DNA of 64,000 nucleotides, from contig JAEYGZ010000023.1 of NCBI GenBank assembly GCA_023409535.1, positions 124,001 through 188,000 on the forward strand, given 5' to 3'. Position numbers and translations under genes: made by a program. The notes beneath the pieces are model-generated. The model made no database searches and was not told the origin of the DNA. It worked only from the letters and a program-made list of their open reading frames with translations. This document shows positions 19,095 to 28,129 of this stretch, piece by piece. Origin of the DNA: Bacillota bacterium. GTDB lineage: Bacteria; Bacillota; Clostridia; Lachnospirales; Lachnospiraceae. Each line of letters opens with the position of its first letter. The stretch's first letter is position 1.

Positions 19095-20642
19095 TTATTT
19101 ACTTTTCACCCATGCATCAATTTGAGTCTGCATATCTTCTATTACATTTTGAATCCCTGCCGACTCGAGCTCAGAATTGAACTTTTCCAGCGTTTCGTCC
19201 ACATCGGCCATACCGGATTCCAGAATAGCGCAGTATTTATTTTTTACATTTGTGATTGCTGTTATTTCATTCCTTATTTTGGATGCATCATACGTAAATC
19301 CATAAAGTGAAGATTTCTTCGCACTGTTATTAAACTCCGTAAGGTCGGCCCAGATGGTCGGAGAATCTGTTTCCCAGGTATGTGCAATTGCCGCATTTCC
19401 GGTAATCCATGCCTGATTTGTATACCCTACCGTACTGCCGTCCTGTCCGTCAAGAAATCCGATAACCCCCTGTTCCGCGTCTTTCACCTGGTAGTCAAGA
19501 CCTTCCACTCCATAGAAGAATAAATTTTGTATATCCGGATCTGAATAAAGCAGGTTAAGAAAAGCAAGTGCTTTTTCCGGATTTTCACATGCGGTCGGTA
19601 CTGTCCATTGTGCCATGGAAACATTACTCGTGGTAAGTATGCTGCTTCCTATATTGACCCCTACCATTTCTTTCCCGTTATTATTTGACTCTTGTGTTAT
19701 AAATCCGGGATACATGGTCGAAACAATATAGCCAAATGCATTTCCTGCAGAAATAAGACTGTTTCGGGTCTCAGTATTAATTGCCGCATCAGGTAAAAAG
19801 TATCCTTTTTGATTCCAATCATATGCCCGCCGGCAAATTTCCTTATATTCCTCTGTAGCATAAATATTAACCACCTTCGCATCCGCAGACGAGTATGAAA
19901 TTCCTACTCCGGACTGGATTTCATCCAGCTGCGAGAGAATTATTCCATTTAATACTCCGTAGCTTACATTACCGGGTACCATCAGATTCATGTCAGGATA
20001 AGCTGCTTTAACTTCAGCAAAAATCTCTTCCATATCATCCCAATTTTGTACAGTTGAAATATCCAGTCCAAGGTCATCGATAATATCCTTACGGGCTACA
20101 AAACCGGAGCCTAAAGCAAGATTATGAAAAGTCGGTAAGCCATACAGTTCGCCTCCCATATAGCAGGCATCCGTAAAATCTCCCATTGCCGCAAGTGCAT
20201 CCGGTGCATACTCCTGAACCAGATCCGTAATCGGCTGAAGTTGTCCTTTTGTGATATAATTTGCGATTTGGACACCGAAAAGTAAATCTATTTTTTCATT
20301 GCTGGAAAGCATTAAATTATATTGATCCATCATTGCTCCCCATTCAATGATCTTCAGCGTTACGTGCGCGTCCATTTTTTCTTTTACTTTGACGTTTATC
20401 GCATCCTGTACTGCCTGAAGATCAGCCGGCGCTGAGCTGCTGCCGGGATATACAACCACCAATTCCGTATCCTTACCGTCTTTTAGAACCGATGGTGTAC
20501 CGGTTGTTTCTTTATCAGCTCCCGGTGACGATGCAGTTTCATTATCTGAGGGTGAAGCGCCATCATTTTTACTTTTGCATGCAGTCATTAAAACCATTGC
20601 AAGAATAAGAACTAAAACCAATATGTTATTTCTTTTTTTCAT
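19095..20642 (-). CDS. Sugar-binding lipoprotein of CUT1 importer (DUF3502 type), operon 2
   Basis: 515 residues. The signal ILVLVLILAMVLMTACKSK ends in lipobox MTAC, so the protein is lipid-anchored outside the membrane. A Ser/Asp/Thr-rich linker leads into a large binding fold. The tail (LEKFNSELESAGIQNVIEDMQTQIDAWVKSK, in parts) is of the DUF3502 kind, as in the operon 1 homologue. It would bind the sugar later handled by the GH3 enzyme. AGGAGG lies before the ATG. The upstream palindrome with T-run separates it from the regulator gene. Confidence 0.9.
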   Translation of the reverse strand: MKKRNNILVLVLILAMVLMTACKSKNDGASPSDNETASSPGADKETTGTPSVLKDGKDTELVVVYPGSSSAPADLQAVQDAINVKVKEKMDAHVTLKIIEWGAMMDQYNLMLSSNEKIDLLFGVQIANYITKGQLQPITDLVQEYAPDALAAMGDFTDACYMGGELYGLPTFHNLALGSGFVARKDIIDDLGLDISTVQNWDDMEEIFAEVKAAYPDMNLMVPGNVSYGVLNGIILSQLDEIQSGVGISYSSADAKVVNIYATEEYKEICRRAYDWNQKGYFLPDAAINTETRNSLISAGNAFGYIVSTMYPGFITQESNNNGKEMVGVNIGSSILTTSNVSMAQWTVPTACENPEKALAFLNLLYSDPDIQNLFFYGVEGLDYQVKDAEQGVIGFLDGQDGSTVGYTNQAWITGNAAIAHTWETDSPTIWADLTEFNNSAKKSSLYGFTYDASKIRNEITAITNVKNKYCAILESGMADVDETLEKFNSELESAGIQNVIEDMQTQIDAWVKSK

Positions 20643-20664
20643 ATGATTTCCTCCTAAAAAATTA

Positions 20665-20686
20665 ATAGCATCATTAATGATGCTAT
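20665..20686 (-). terminator. Perfect palindrome with T-run before the binding-protein gene
   Basis: A 22-base perfect palindrome (20665-20686) is followed on the minus strand by a T-rich run, then the ribosome site of the binding-protein gene. It may terminate the kinase/regulator message or act as an attenuator or operator; its position parallels the hairpin at 11902-11940 in operon 1. Confidence 0.55.
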
Positions 20687-20753
20687 CATTTTAAATAATA
20701 TAAAATTAACTAACAAGAACATAAGCGACTTCAAATATAACAAAACAGACTTG

Positions 20754-22304
20754 TTATTTTCCAATATTCCTGAATTCCTGCGGTGTTATTCCTGCTATCT
20801 TTTTAAAAATCTTCGAAAAATATGCCGGAGATTCGTAGCCAATCTCCAAGCTGATATCACTGATCGTTTTGTTCGTTTTATTCAGCAATTCTTTCGCTCT
20901 TTGAATTCTGTAATATTGAATGTACTCCATAAGAGAATATCCTGTAGCTGCTTTAAAAATCCTGTTAAAATAATCTGTATTTAAATGCACCATCTGTTCT
21001 ATATCTTCCCGATTAATTGATTCATTATAATGCTTTTCCAAATATTTTTTTACATGCTCAATCCCTGTTTCCGGTCTTTGGGACTTAATCATATTAATAT
21101 AATTATCTACAAGCTTTTCAACCCATAATCTCATTTTAGATATAGAATCCGACGCTGTTTCAAATAATCTTAATCCTTCACTATTTTCATTAAATTCCAA
21201 AACACCATCATTATCCGTAATTTTATAATATAAACGTAAAAATTCCTGTTGATAAAGAAGCAGATAATTTTTGTCGACATAATTGAGCCTGGAGGCTTGT
21301 TTCAGTTCAGTTTGCAAATTGTAAATAATATGATTTTTATTCATTTCTCTCAGTATGAATTCCCACTTTTTTCTGTCAAAAATCATCTGAACTTCATTTT
21401 CCCGGCTGATATCCTTCTCTATATAAAATAACTCTCCAGTATCCTCTGTAGAATAATTTGCCTTTTCTATCAATAAATCATAATAAGTTGAAATCTGCTC
21501 AACCTTTACATCCATAAGAACATAAGCACTTAAGGAATATTTCAAAAATTTTGTCACAGCATCTTGATATGCTCTGACCATCTCCTCAATCCTGATTTTA
21601 GAAACTGCGGCATCAATAATAAAAAGCGGTGAATAATCCAGACATAGGGTAATGGCATCCTGAAATAATTCTTCCGCAATATTAACAAATGCAAATTTTA
21701 TAATCTTTCCATCCTCCTTTAATCTTTTTTCATCTTTACAGTAAAATAATATCATTGTCTTATTTTTTATTTCATTTGTATTTAATCCTATCCGCCCAAT
21801 TTCTTTGATAATTGAATTTTCAGTGGATTGGATTTCTTCCAGTATGAGTTCCTTAATTAAAATTTTCATAGTCTTTTGTCTATCAGATATTTCATTTTCA
21901 CCATATTTTATATACTTTTCATTAATTCGCTGCTTATTAATTTTGTCAACCGCATCAGTAAGTGTTTTTCTCAAATCATCAAATGCAACCGGTTTTAGGA
22001 GATACTTATTTACTTCAAGCTCAATGGCATCCTTCGCATAGCTAAAGTCCGGAAAGGATGTCAGTATAATATTGATGACAAAAGGGTATTCCGCCCGTAC
22101 CCAACGCAACAGATCCAAACCGCTTTCCTGCGGCATTTCAATATCACATATTAAAATATCAACATCATTTTCTGATAGTATTTTTCTCGCTTCCTGAGCA
22201 TTGTAGGCGCCAAACACCTGTGTAATACCAATATTTACCCAGTCAATTGCCTGTCTCAGTATATCTATCATTATTACTTCATCATCTACCAATAAAATGT
22301 TCAT
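20754..22304 (-). CDS. YesN-type response regulator (receiver plus AraC domain), operon 2
   Basis: 516 residues with a receiver domain (Asp54 in LICDIEMP, and the usual lysine in YLLKPV) and a C-terminal AraC DNA-binding domain (MVHLNTDYFNRIFKAATGYSLMEYIQYY, then ISLEIGYESPAYFSKIFKKIAG). The start codon overlaps the kinase stop (ATGA), giving tight coupling. It should activate the binding-protein, permease and GH3 genes downstream. Confidence 0.93.
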   Translation of the reverse strand: MNILLVDDEVIMIDILRQAIDWVNIGITQVFGAYNAQEARKILSENDVDILICDIEMPQESGLDLLRWVRAEYPFVINIILTSFPDFSYAKDAIELEVNKYLLKPVAFDDLRKTLTDAVDKINKQRINEKYIKYGENEISDRQKTMKILIKELILEEIQSTENSIIKEIGRIGLNTNEIKNKTMILFYCKDEKRLKEDGKIIKFAFVNIAEELFQDAITLCLDYSPLFIIDAAVSKIRIEEMVRAYQDAVTKFLKYSLSAYVLMDVKVEQISTYYDLLIEKANYSTEDTGELFYIEKDISRENEVQMIFDRKKWEFILREMNKNHIIYNLQTELKQASRLNYVDKNYLLLYQQEFLRLYYKITDNDGVLEFNENSEGLRLFETASDSISKMRLWVEKLVDNYINMIKSQRPETGIEHVKKYLEKHYNESINREDIEQMVHLNTDYFNRIFKAATGYSLMEYIQYYRIQRAKELLNKTNKTISDISLEIGYESPAYFSKIFKKIAGITPQEFRNIGK

Positions 22305-23989
22305 TGTATTCTCCCGATTTTATTTATCCCATTGGGTTCTATTAATTTTTCCGGTAACTCCATATGGATATTGGTACCTGTTTCCAGATTACTGATACTA
22401 ATCAGTCCCAAATTATCATATAACATAGAAATTCTTTTTTGTACATTAATAATTCCTATATGCTTTCCGTCCTCCGATATATCCTCTCCTGCCTTAAGCT
22501 TCTTCAGTAATTCGTCATTGATACCCTCACCATTATCCGTGATATCAATGATTAAATGATGATCCTCTGCTTTAATATTTACGCAGATAACCACCTCTTC
22601 CTTTACTGTAATATTATGCTTTATGCTATTCTCAACAAATGTTTGAATAATGATAGGCGGAATTAGCTCTTTGGTAATATCAATATCAGATTCCAGATAA
22701 TATTTAATTAATCCCGGATATCTGATATGTTGTATTTCGATATAGTTATTAATACAGTCTAATTCCCTCTCCATAATAACAAAATCTTCTTTGTTATTCA
22801 GAAGGTAGCGGAAATAATTCGCCATTCCTCGCGCAAGCTTCTGGATTTCATCATATTTACGTATCTCTGCCAAACCGTAAATAAGATTTAATATATTCGT
22901 ATAAAAATGAGGTTGAATTTGTACTTTCAGAAAATTGTACTTAATTTCCTTATTTTCCAGTTCGGACTCATATACATCAATTTTTAATTTCGTAATTTGC
23001 TCTGCCATTTTATTAAATGTGCTGCATAATATTTTTATTTCATTTGTTGATACAATCTCTTCTACACGTGCGGCAGTATTGCCTTCTCCAAACTTTTGCA
23101 TCGCATTTTTCAATTTATTTAAAGGATTCATTAATATTTTTATATAATGACGTATACTTAAAGCTGCTATAATAATTGTTAATATTGACATTAACAGAAA
23201 AGAAAATATGATAAAAGCAGAATTCTTATATATTTGGTATTGATCAATGTATAAGGTAAGATTATAATCCGTACTTTTAACCCTTGAACTTACCGTATAA
23301 AAATTCTTATTTTTTTCATTATTATCAGGATCTGTAATATCCTTCCTATCTTCATCGGTAATTGATACTAAGAAGGTACTATCCAAGGAGCTTCTGATAT
23401 CAGCCAGTATAATTTCACAGTCAATAAATGCTCCGATCCATCCTTTTTCCGCATGATAAATATTATAGAAATAAAATCTTCCATCCACTTGAACCAGATC
23501 CCAGGTATTGCTGTTTACAATACCTCCACTGTCCATTAAGTCCGCCAGTTTATTGTTAATCAATGTATAATCTTTCTTATTTTCATTTGTATTATAGGAT
23601 TTTAAAAAGATATCTCTGTCCGGTAAGTAAAAAAACATATTTAGCTGCTTGTTATACATATTAGCCTGTTCTTGAATTTTATTTCGAAACAACATTTTGC
23701 CGATTTCTACATTTAATTTATCGCTACTGTAGCATACATCTGAATAATAAGAATTACTTGTAGAATTAATAAGCGTTAACATAGCACTGTTTATTAATTC
23801 AAATCTAGTACTCCAATAATTAGAATACAAATTCATAGACTCCTCAAAAGTATCAGCAGTGTTTTTCTTTTGAAGATTAATCGCATACAAATTCGAGATT
23901 TCCATGAATGAAAAAACGATAATAATCGTAATTATGATTGGAAAAAGAGCTTTTGTATATAAAGATCCTCTGGTAAATATTTTCTTCAT
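22301..23989 (-). CDS. YesM-type sensor histidine kinase, operon 2
   Basis: 562 residues. Two membrane helices (about 13-33 and 255-280) flank an extracellular sensor domain. A HAMP region and coiled linker precede the His-kinase box VQIQPHFYTNILNLIYGLAEI. The ATPase region has FVENSIKHN and ITDNGEGIND. It is built like the operon 1 kinase but is distinct in its sensor, so a different signal is likely. The coding sequence is AT-richer than its neighbours. Confidence 0.92.
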   Translation of the reverse strand: MKKIFTRGSLYTKALFPIIITIIIVFSFMEISNLYAINLQKKNTADTFEESMNLYSNYWSTRFELINSAMLTLINSTSNSYYSDVCYSSDKLNVEIGKMLFRNKIQEQANMYNKQLNMFFYLPDRDIFLKSYNTNENKKDYTLINNKLADLMDSGGIVNSNTWDLVQVDGRFYFYNIYHAEKGWIGAFIDCEIILADIRSSLDSTFLVSITDEDRKDITDPDNNEKNKNFYTVSSRVKSTDYNLTLYIDQYQIYKNSAFIIFSFLLMSILTIIIAALSIRHYIKILMNPLNKLKNAMQKFGEGNTAARVEEIVSTNEIKILCSTFNKMAEQITKLKIDVYESELENKEIKYNFLKVQIQPHFYTNILNLIYGLAEIRKYDEIQKLARGMANYFRYLLNNKEDFVIMERELDCINNYIEIQHIRYPGLIKYYLESDIDITKELIPPIIIQTFVENSIKHNITVKEEVVICVNIKAEDHHLIIDITDNGEGINDELLKKLKAGEDISEDGKHIGIINVQKRISMLYDNLGLISISNLETGTNIHMELPEKLIEPNGINKIGRIQ

Positions 23990-24175
23990 AGAATCCCCCT
24001 GTTATATTTAAATTACCCGTGACAAATTTTTGCCAGAGCTTTTAACTTCCTTCTTCCGGGCAATTAGTAGTATAGCATACGTCTATTTTTTCTGAAATAA
24101 CATTTTCTCCCTGTGCTTCATCAAAGAATTGTAGTATACGCTTCTATGCAATAATATAACGGAATGATAAAGACA
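23990..24175. other. Intergenic region upstream of the operon 2 kinase
   Basis: This stretch holds the ribosome site of the kinase (AGGGGGATT before the ATG at 23989) and presumably its promoter. I see no gene and no clear cre-like site in it. Confidence 0.5.
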
Positions 24176-24206
24176 GGCAACTGATAGTTTAAAATTATCA
24201 GTTGCC
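24176..24206. terminator. Terminator of the third CUT1 operon
   Basis: A perfect 11-bp stem (24176-24186 with 24196-24206) with a 9-nt loop. A T-rich run follows on the plus side (CTTCTTTTTT) and a weaker one on the minus side. It lies just beyond the last permease gene of operon 3. Confidence 0.7.
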
Positions 24207-24291
24207 CTTCTTTTTTCTTGCAAAATGTATCACTTATTTATTCGGCGGTGCATCCGCGATCACTATCCGGCATTTACCCATAAACCGAAAG

Positions 24292-25158
24292 TCATTCCTT
24301 TACAGCTCCAATCATAACGCCCTGTACAAAATGCTTTTGTATCAATGGGTAAATACATAAGATGGGAAGAGTCGACACCACTATGGTTGCATATTTTACT
24401 GTCGTTCCCACATCTTCAATATCGCTGCTGCCCGACATTGCTCCTAACTGACTTCTTGTAAGAATGTTTCTTAAAAATAACTGCAATGGCATTTTATCAC
24501 TATCCCTTATATATATCATGGCTCTGAACCAAGCATTCCAGTGACCTACGGCATAATAGAGCATAATGACCATGATGATCGGTTTGGCAAGAGGAATTAT
24601 AATACGAAAAAGAATGATCCAATGACTTGCTCCGTCAATTTTAGCTGATTCCTCAAGTGCGGTAGAAATTCCCTGAAATCCGGTAATCATGATTAGGAGA
24701 TTATAAGTACTAATTGCTACAGGTAAAATTAATCCCATCCGATTATCAATCAAATTAAGCTGATCCATTAATAAATATGTTGGAATTAAGCCACCGCTAA
24801 AATACATTGTAAAAATAAACAATATTGTAAAAAATCTCTTCAGCATCAAATTTTTTCTTGATAATACATACGCGGCTGAAGCAGTTGCATATATGTTAAC
24901 AACTGTCCCCATAACAACATAGAATATTGTATTGCCATAACCAATGTAAATGGATGGATTTTGAAATACCTTTTTATAAGCTGATAAAGAAAAACCCTCT
25001 GGCCATAATAAGATTCCTTGGTTACTTATTATCTTAACCGGATCACTAAGGGATGCAAATACAACATATACAAAAGGATACAGGGCGATCAAAGCTATTA
25101 ATAATAGAATAACAGTATTGAATACGGTAAAAACACGCTCACCTAAGCTTCTTTTCAT
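24292..25158 (-). CDS. CUT1 sugar ABC transporter permease (LplC type), operon 3
   Basis: 288 residues, six membrane helices, EAA loop LEESAKIDGASHWIILFRIIIPLAKPI and ending FVQGVMIGAVKE. It is of the LplC/YtcP branch and the last gene of operon 3. Unlike operons 1 and 2, no glycosidase follows it before the terminator. Confidence 0.91.
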   Translation of the reverse strand: MKRSLGERVFTVFNTVILLLIALIALYPFVYVVFASLSDPVKIISNQGILLWPEGFSLSAYKKVFQNPSIYIGYGNTIFYVVMGTVVNIYATASAAYVLSRKNLMLKRFFTILFIFTMYFSGGLIPTYLLMDQLNLIDNRMGLILPVAISTYNLLIMITGFQGISTALEESAKIDGASHWIILFRIIIPLAKPIIMVIMLYYAVGHWNAWFRAMIYIRDSDKMPLQLFLRNILTRSQLGAMSGSSDIEDVGTTVKYATIVVSTLPILCIYPLIQKHFVQGVMIGAVKE

Positions 25159-25173
25159 TTTCTCTTCCTCCCT

Positions 25174-26100
25174 TTACCACAAACTGCTTTCTGTCATCCG
25201 TTTACATACCTTATTCGCTGAATATAGAAGAATAAGATTGATCACCGAATTAAATAAATCAACGGCTGTACTAAAGCTATAATCTAAATCGAGAAGTCCT
25301 TTTCTATATACATAGGTTGAGATTACATCTGCAGTCTCATAGATCGAGGAATTATACAGTAAGATGATTTTTTCATATCCGAGGCTCATCATCGTTCCTA
25401 TTCGCAGGATGAGCATTGTTATAATGGTAGGTAAAATTCCCGGAAGTGTAACGTTTAGCACCTGTTTAAGCCTACCCGCCCCATCTATTTTGGCCGCCTC
25501 ATATAATTCTGTGTTAATACCAGATATTGCAGCTATATAGATAATTGATCCCCAGCCTATCCCTTGCCAGATATCAGATGAAATATAAATCGGACGGAAC
25601 ATGTCCGGATTAGTTAACAGATTCTTTTGAGGATATCCAAATGAAGTCATTATCTTAGTAATAAACCCCTCGGTACTTACAAATTGCATTATCATACCGG
25701 CAACAACCACTGTTGATATAAAGTGCGGCAAATAGCTCACTGTCTGAATTGCCTTTTTAAATCTAACATTACGGACTTCATTTAACAATAAAGCCAGTAT
25801 GATTGGGGCAGGAAAGCCTAATATTAAGTTAAATATATTTATTACCAGAGTATTGCGTACCAGTCTTGTAAAATAAATCCCATTAAAAAAATCAATAAAG
25901 TTTTTAAACCCTATCCATTCACTTCCAAATATTCCTTTCCCCGGTTTAAAATCACGAAAAGCTATCTGCGCACCGTAAATAGGAAAATAGCAAAATATTA
26001 GATAATAAAGTATTACCGGAAGTAACATCAAATATAAACTTTTGTTTTTTATCAGGTCTCTGCTTAAACGTTGTAAAAAACTTATATTCTTATTCGCCAT
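25174..26100 (-). CDS. CUT1 sugar ABC transporter permease (LplB type), operon 3
   Basis: 308 residues with six membrane helices and the EAA loop LYEAAKIDGAGRLKQVLNVTLPGILP. The N-terminal LYYLIFCYFPIYGAQIAFRDFKP is the YteP/LplB pattern, and the ending KVCKRMTESSLW is typical of that subgroup. It differs more from operons 1 and 2 than those do from one another. It probably forms the channel with the gene that follows by 15 bases. Confidence 0.91.
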   Translation of the reverse strand: MANKNISFLQRLSRDLIKNKSLYLMLLPVILYYLIFCYFPIYGAQIAFRDFKPGKGIFGSEWIGFKNFIDFFNGIYFTRLVRNTLVINIFNLILGFPAPIILALLLNEVRNVRFKKAIQTVSYLPHFISTVVVAGMIMQFVSTEGFITKIMTSFGYPQKNLLTNPDMFRPIYISSDIWQGIGWGSIIYIAAISGINTELYEAAKIDGAGRLKQVLNVTLPGILPTIITMLILRIGTMMSLGYEKIILLYNSSIYETADVISTYVYRKGLLDLDYSFSTAVDLFNSVINLILLYSANKVCKRMTESSLW

Positions 26101-26150
26101 ATTGGTTCTCCATTCTAAACGAAGGCTTTTATCTATCTCCTAAACAAGAC

Positions 26151-26180
26151 AGGAGGCGGTATGTAAAGCTTTACACCTCC
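26151..26180 (-). promoter_or_regulatory. Intercistronic hairpin before operon 3 permeases
   Basis: An inner palindrome GTAAAGCTTTAC (26163-26174) is flanked by GGAGG and CCTCC arms. It lies between the binding-protein stop codon and the permease start, the same place as the hairpin in operon 1, and could likewise favour binding-protein expression. Confidence 0.5.
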
Positions 26181-26225
26181 TCCCGTTTGCAGCTAAGGAC
26201 CACCATTTACTTATAATTTACATGG

Positions 26226-27839
26226 CTATCTATTAATATATCGATCATATGCAGCTTGCTGTATCTCAATTGCCCGCTCAATTCCCATACCTTTTAATGT
26301 TTCTACAAAATCATTAAAAGAATTTAGTGATTGTGATCCATATATAAATAGCAGCTTATTCTCACTCACATACGTATCTATATCCATCATGATAGAATTA
26401 TACTCGTCTGTTTCTTCAGCAGTCATTGACAACGGAGGCAAGGTTTTGATCTTCGCATCCGGAGTTGCCCATACCTCAAGAGATAACTGCTGTACATCCA
26501 ACGGATATACCTGGAACAGTGTAACAAAGGATTTGTTCTTGTAGCCTGCATATAAAGACAATGCTTGCTGAGGGCTTAAGCCATCCGGATTATTAAGTAC
26601 AAAATCAGTCAATTCAGGCTCACCATTCTCTACCGCATAAGTAGTCCCCTCTTCCCCCCAATTGGAAAGCATGATTCCTTCTTCACTATATACATAGTCA
26701 ATAAATCTTGCAGCAGCCTCAACATTCGTACAGGTACTGGAAATCATAGCGCCAATGTTATTTACACGATAAGCACTGACATCAACCGGGAAACTGTCTC
26801 CCTTATTATATACCGGATTAAGGATTGGCTGATAGTCCATATCCGGATATTCGGATTTCATAGCTTCTATTTTTCCTAATTCACCGCCGGTATACCCAAA
26901 AACTAAGCCGGTTTCTCCCGCTGCTATTTTTGCATAAAAGGCATCGATATTCTGTGTAAATCCATCCGGATCAAGTATTCCTGCATTATACCAATTATTA
27001 AACAAGGTCAGAAAATTCTTATATCCCTCCTGAATACATCCATATTGAATCTTACCGGTTTCATCCACATACATACCTTCTACAACTCCATTAGCCATAA
27101 CCATATAGGAATAATTATTCCAGGCAAAGGAATATCCGGCATCACACCCTTTTTTTTCTTTAAATGCAAGTAATACATCTTCCATTTCCTGAATTGTTGT
27201 CGGCTGTTGTAAGCCTAATTCGTTGAGCCAATCCTGTCTGATCATATTACCGCCGAATACCAATGGTGAATCTACTGCTCGAATCATAGGTGCCCAAGCA
27301 TATAATCCATCATCATTTGCAATAAGTCGGGCCACCTCTTTGTCATTTTCCAAATATGCCGTAAAATTCGGCATATTTCCGGCATCCATAGCTTCATTCA
27401 AAGCAAGAAACGTTCCATCATTCAAGCTCTGCTGTATTCCCGTTGGAATATTATTACTGTATTCTATGATGATATCTGGTAAATCTCCTGTCGAAATCAG
27501 AACAGATAAAGCTTCTTTGCCTCCTGTAGAATCGATAAATTCAATTTGTGTATTTGTGGCTTTCTGATATGCCTGCCAGTAGGGCGCATCTCCCTGGCTT
27601 TTAAGAATATCTGCCATCCCATCCCAGCTTGACCAAATCGTGAGCTTTGTTGGTTCTGAATTAACTTTAGAATCCGACGTATCTTGGTTTGCTTGATTCA
27701 CTTGATTTTCTTGATTATCTTGATTATCTTGGTCTGTTGCGTTTTCATCCTTCTTACAACCATATAACAGACTTACAGCCATAAGCAGCATCATCATAAG
27801 GCTCATAATACGATGCCATTTTGATTGATATTTTTTCAT
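26226..27839 (-). CDS. Sugar-binding lipoprotein of CUT1 importer, operon 3
   Basis: 537 residues from the ATG at 27839 (GGAGGG eight bases upstream). The signal ends in lipobox SLLYGC. A low-complexity Asp/Gln/Asn linker follows (TDQDNQDNQENQVNQANQ) before the binding fold, which begins TKLTIWSSWDGMADIL. It is a large type-II solute-binding protein of the LplA/YtcQ kind. It would feed the two permeases downstream. A membrane-bound AraC regulator is divergently encoded, replacing the kinase/regulator pairs of operons 1 and 2. The ligand is unknown. Confidence 0.9.
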   Translation of the reverse strand: MKKYQSKWHRIMSLMMMLLMAVSLLYGCKKDENATDQDNQDNQENQVNQANQDTSDSKVNSEPTKLTIWSSWDGMADILKSQGDAPYWQAYQKATNTQIEFIDSTGGKEALSVLISTGDLPDIIIEYSNNIPTGIQQSLNDGTFLALNEAMDAGNMPNFTAYLENDKEVARLIANDDGLYAWAPMIRAVDSPLVFGGNMIRQDWLNELGLQQPTTIQEMEDVLLAFKEKKGCDAGYSFAWNNYSYMVMANGVVEGMYVDETGKIQYGCIQEGYKNFLTLFNNWYNAGILDPDGFTQNIDAFYAKIAAGETGLVFGYTGGELGKIEAMKSEYPDMDYQPILNPVYNKGDSFPVDVSAYRVNNIGAMISSTCTNVEAAARFIDYVYSEEGIMLSNWGEEGTTYAVENGEPELTDFVLNNPDGLSPQQALSLYAGYKNKSFVTLFQVYPLDVQQLSLEVWATPDAKIKTLPPLSMTAEETDEYNSIMMDIDTYVSENKLLFIYGSQSLNSFNDFVETLKGMGIERAIEIQQAAYDRYINR

Positions 27840-28129
27840 ATTCAGTTCCCTCCAAAAATAAATAATATTCATTGCATAATGTGTAAAGCTCTAATTTCTA
27901 TTACAAACCTCTTTCCGGAATGAAGTTCTAAATTCAGTGTAGCAACTTAGTGTTTATGGGTAAATCTTAGAATTCATAAATCCATATGATAAAACCGTAG
28001 AAGCCTTATAGTTTCGAAATATAAGACGAATGAGAATTATAAGATATAAATGAGATAAACGGAATGTTATACTGTAAATCAGCAATAGCTTTAACAAAAC
28101 ATCATTTATCATTATACAGAGGTGAAATA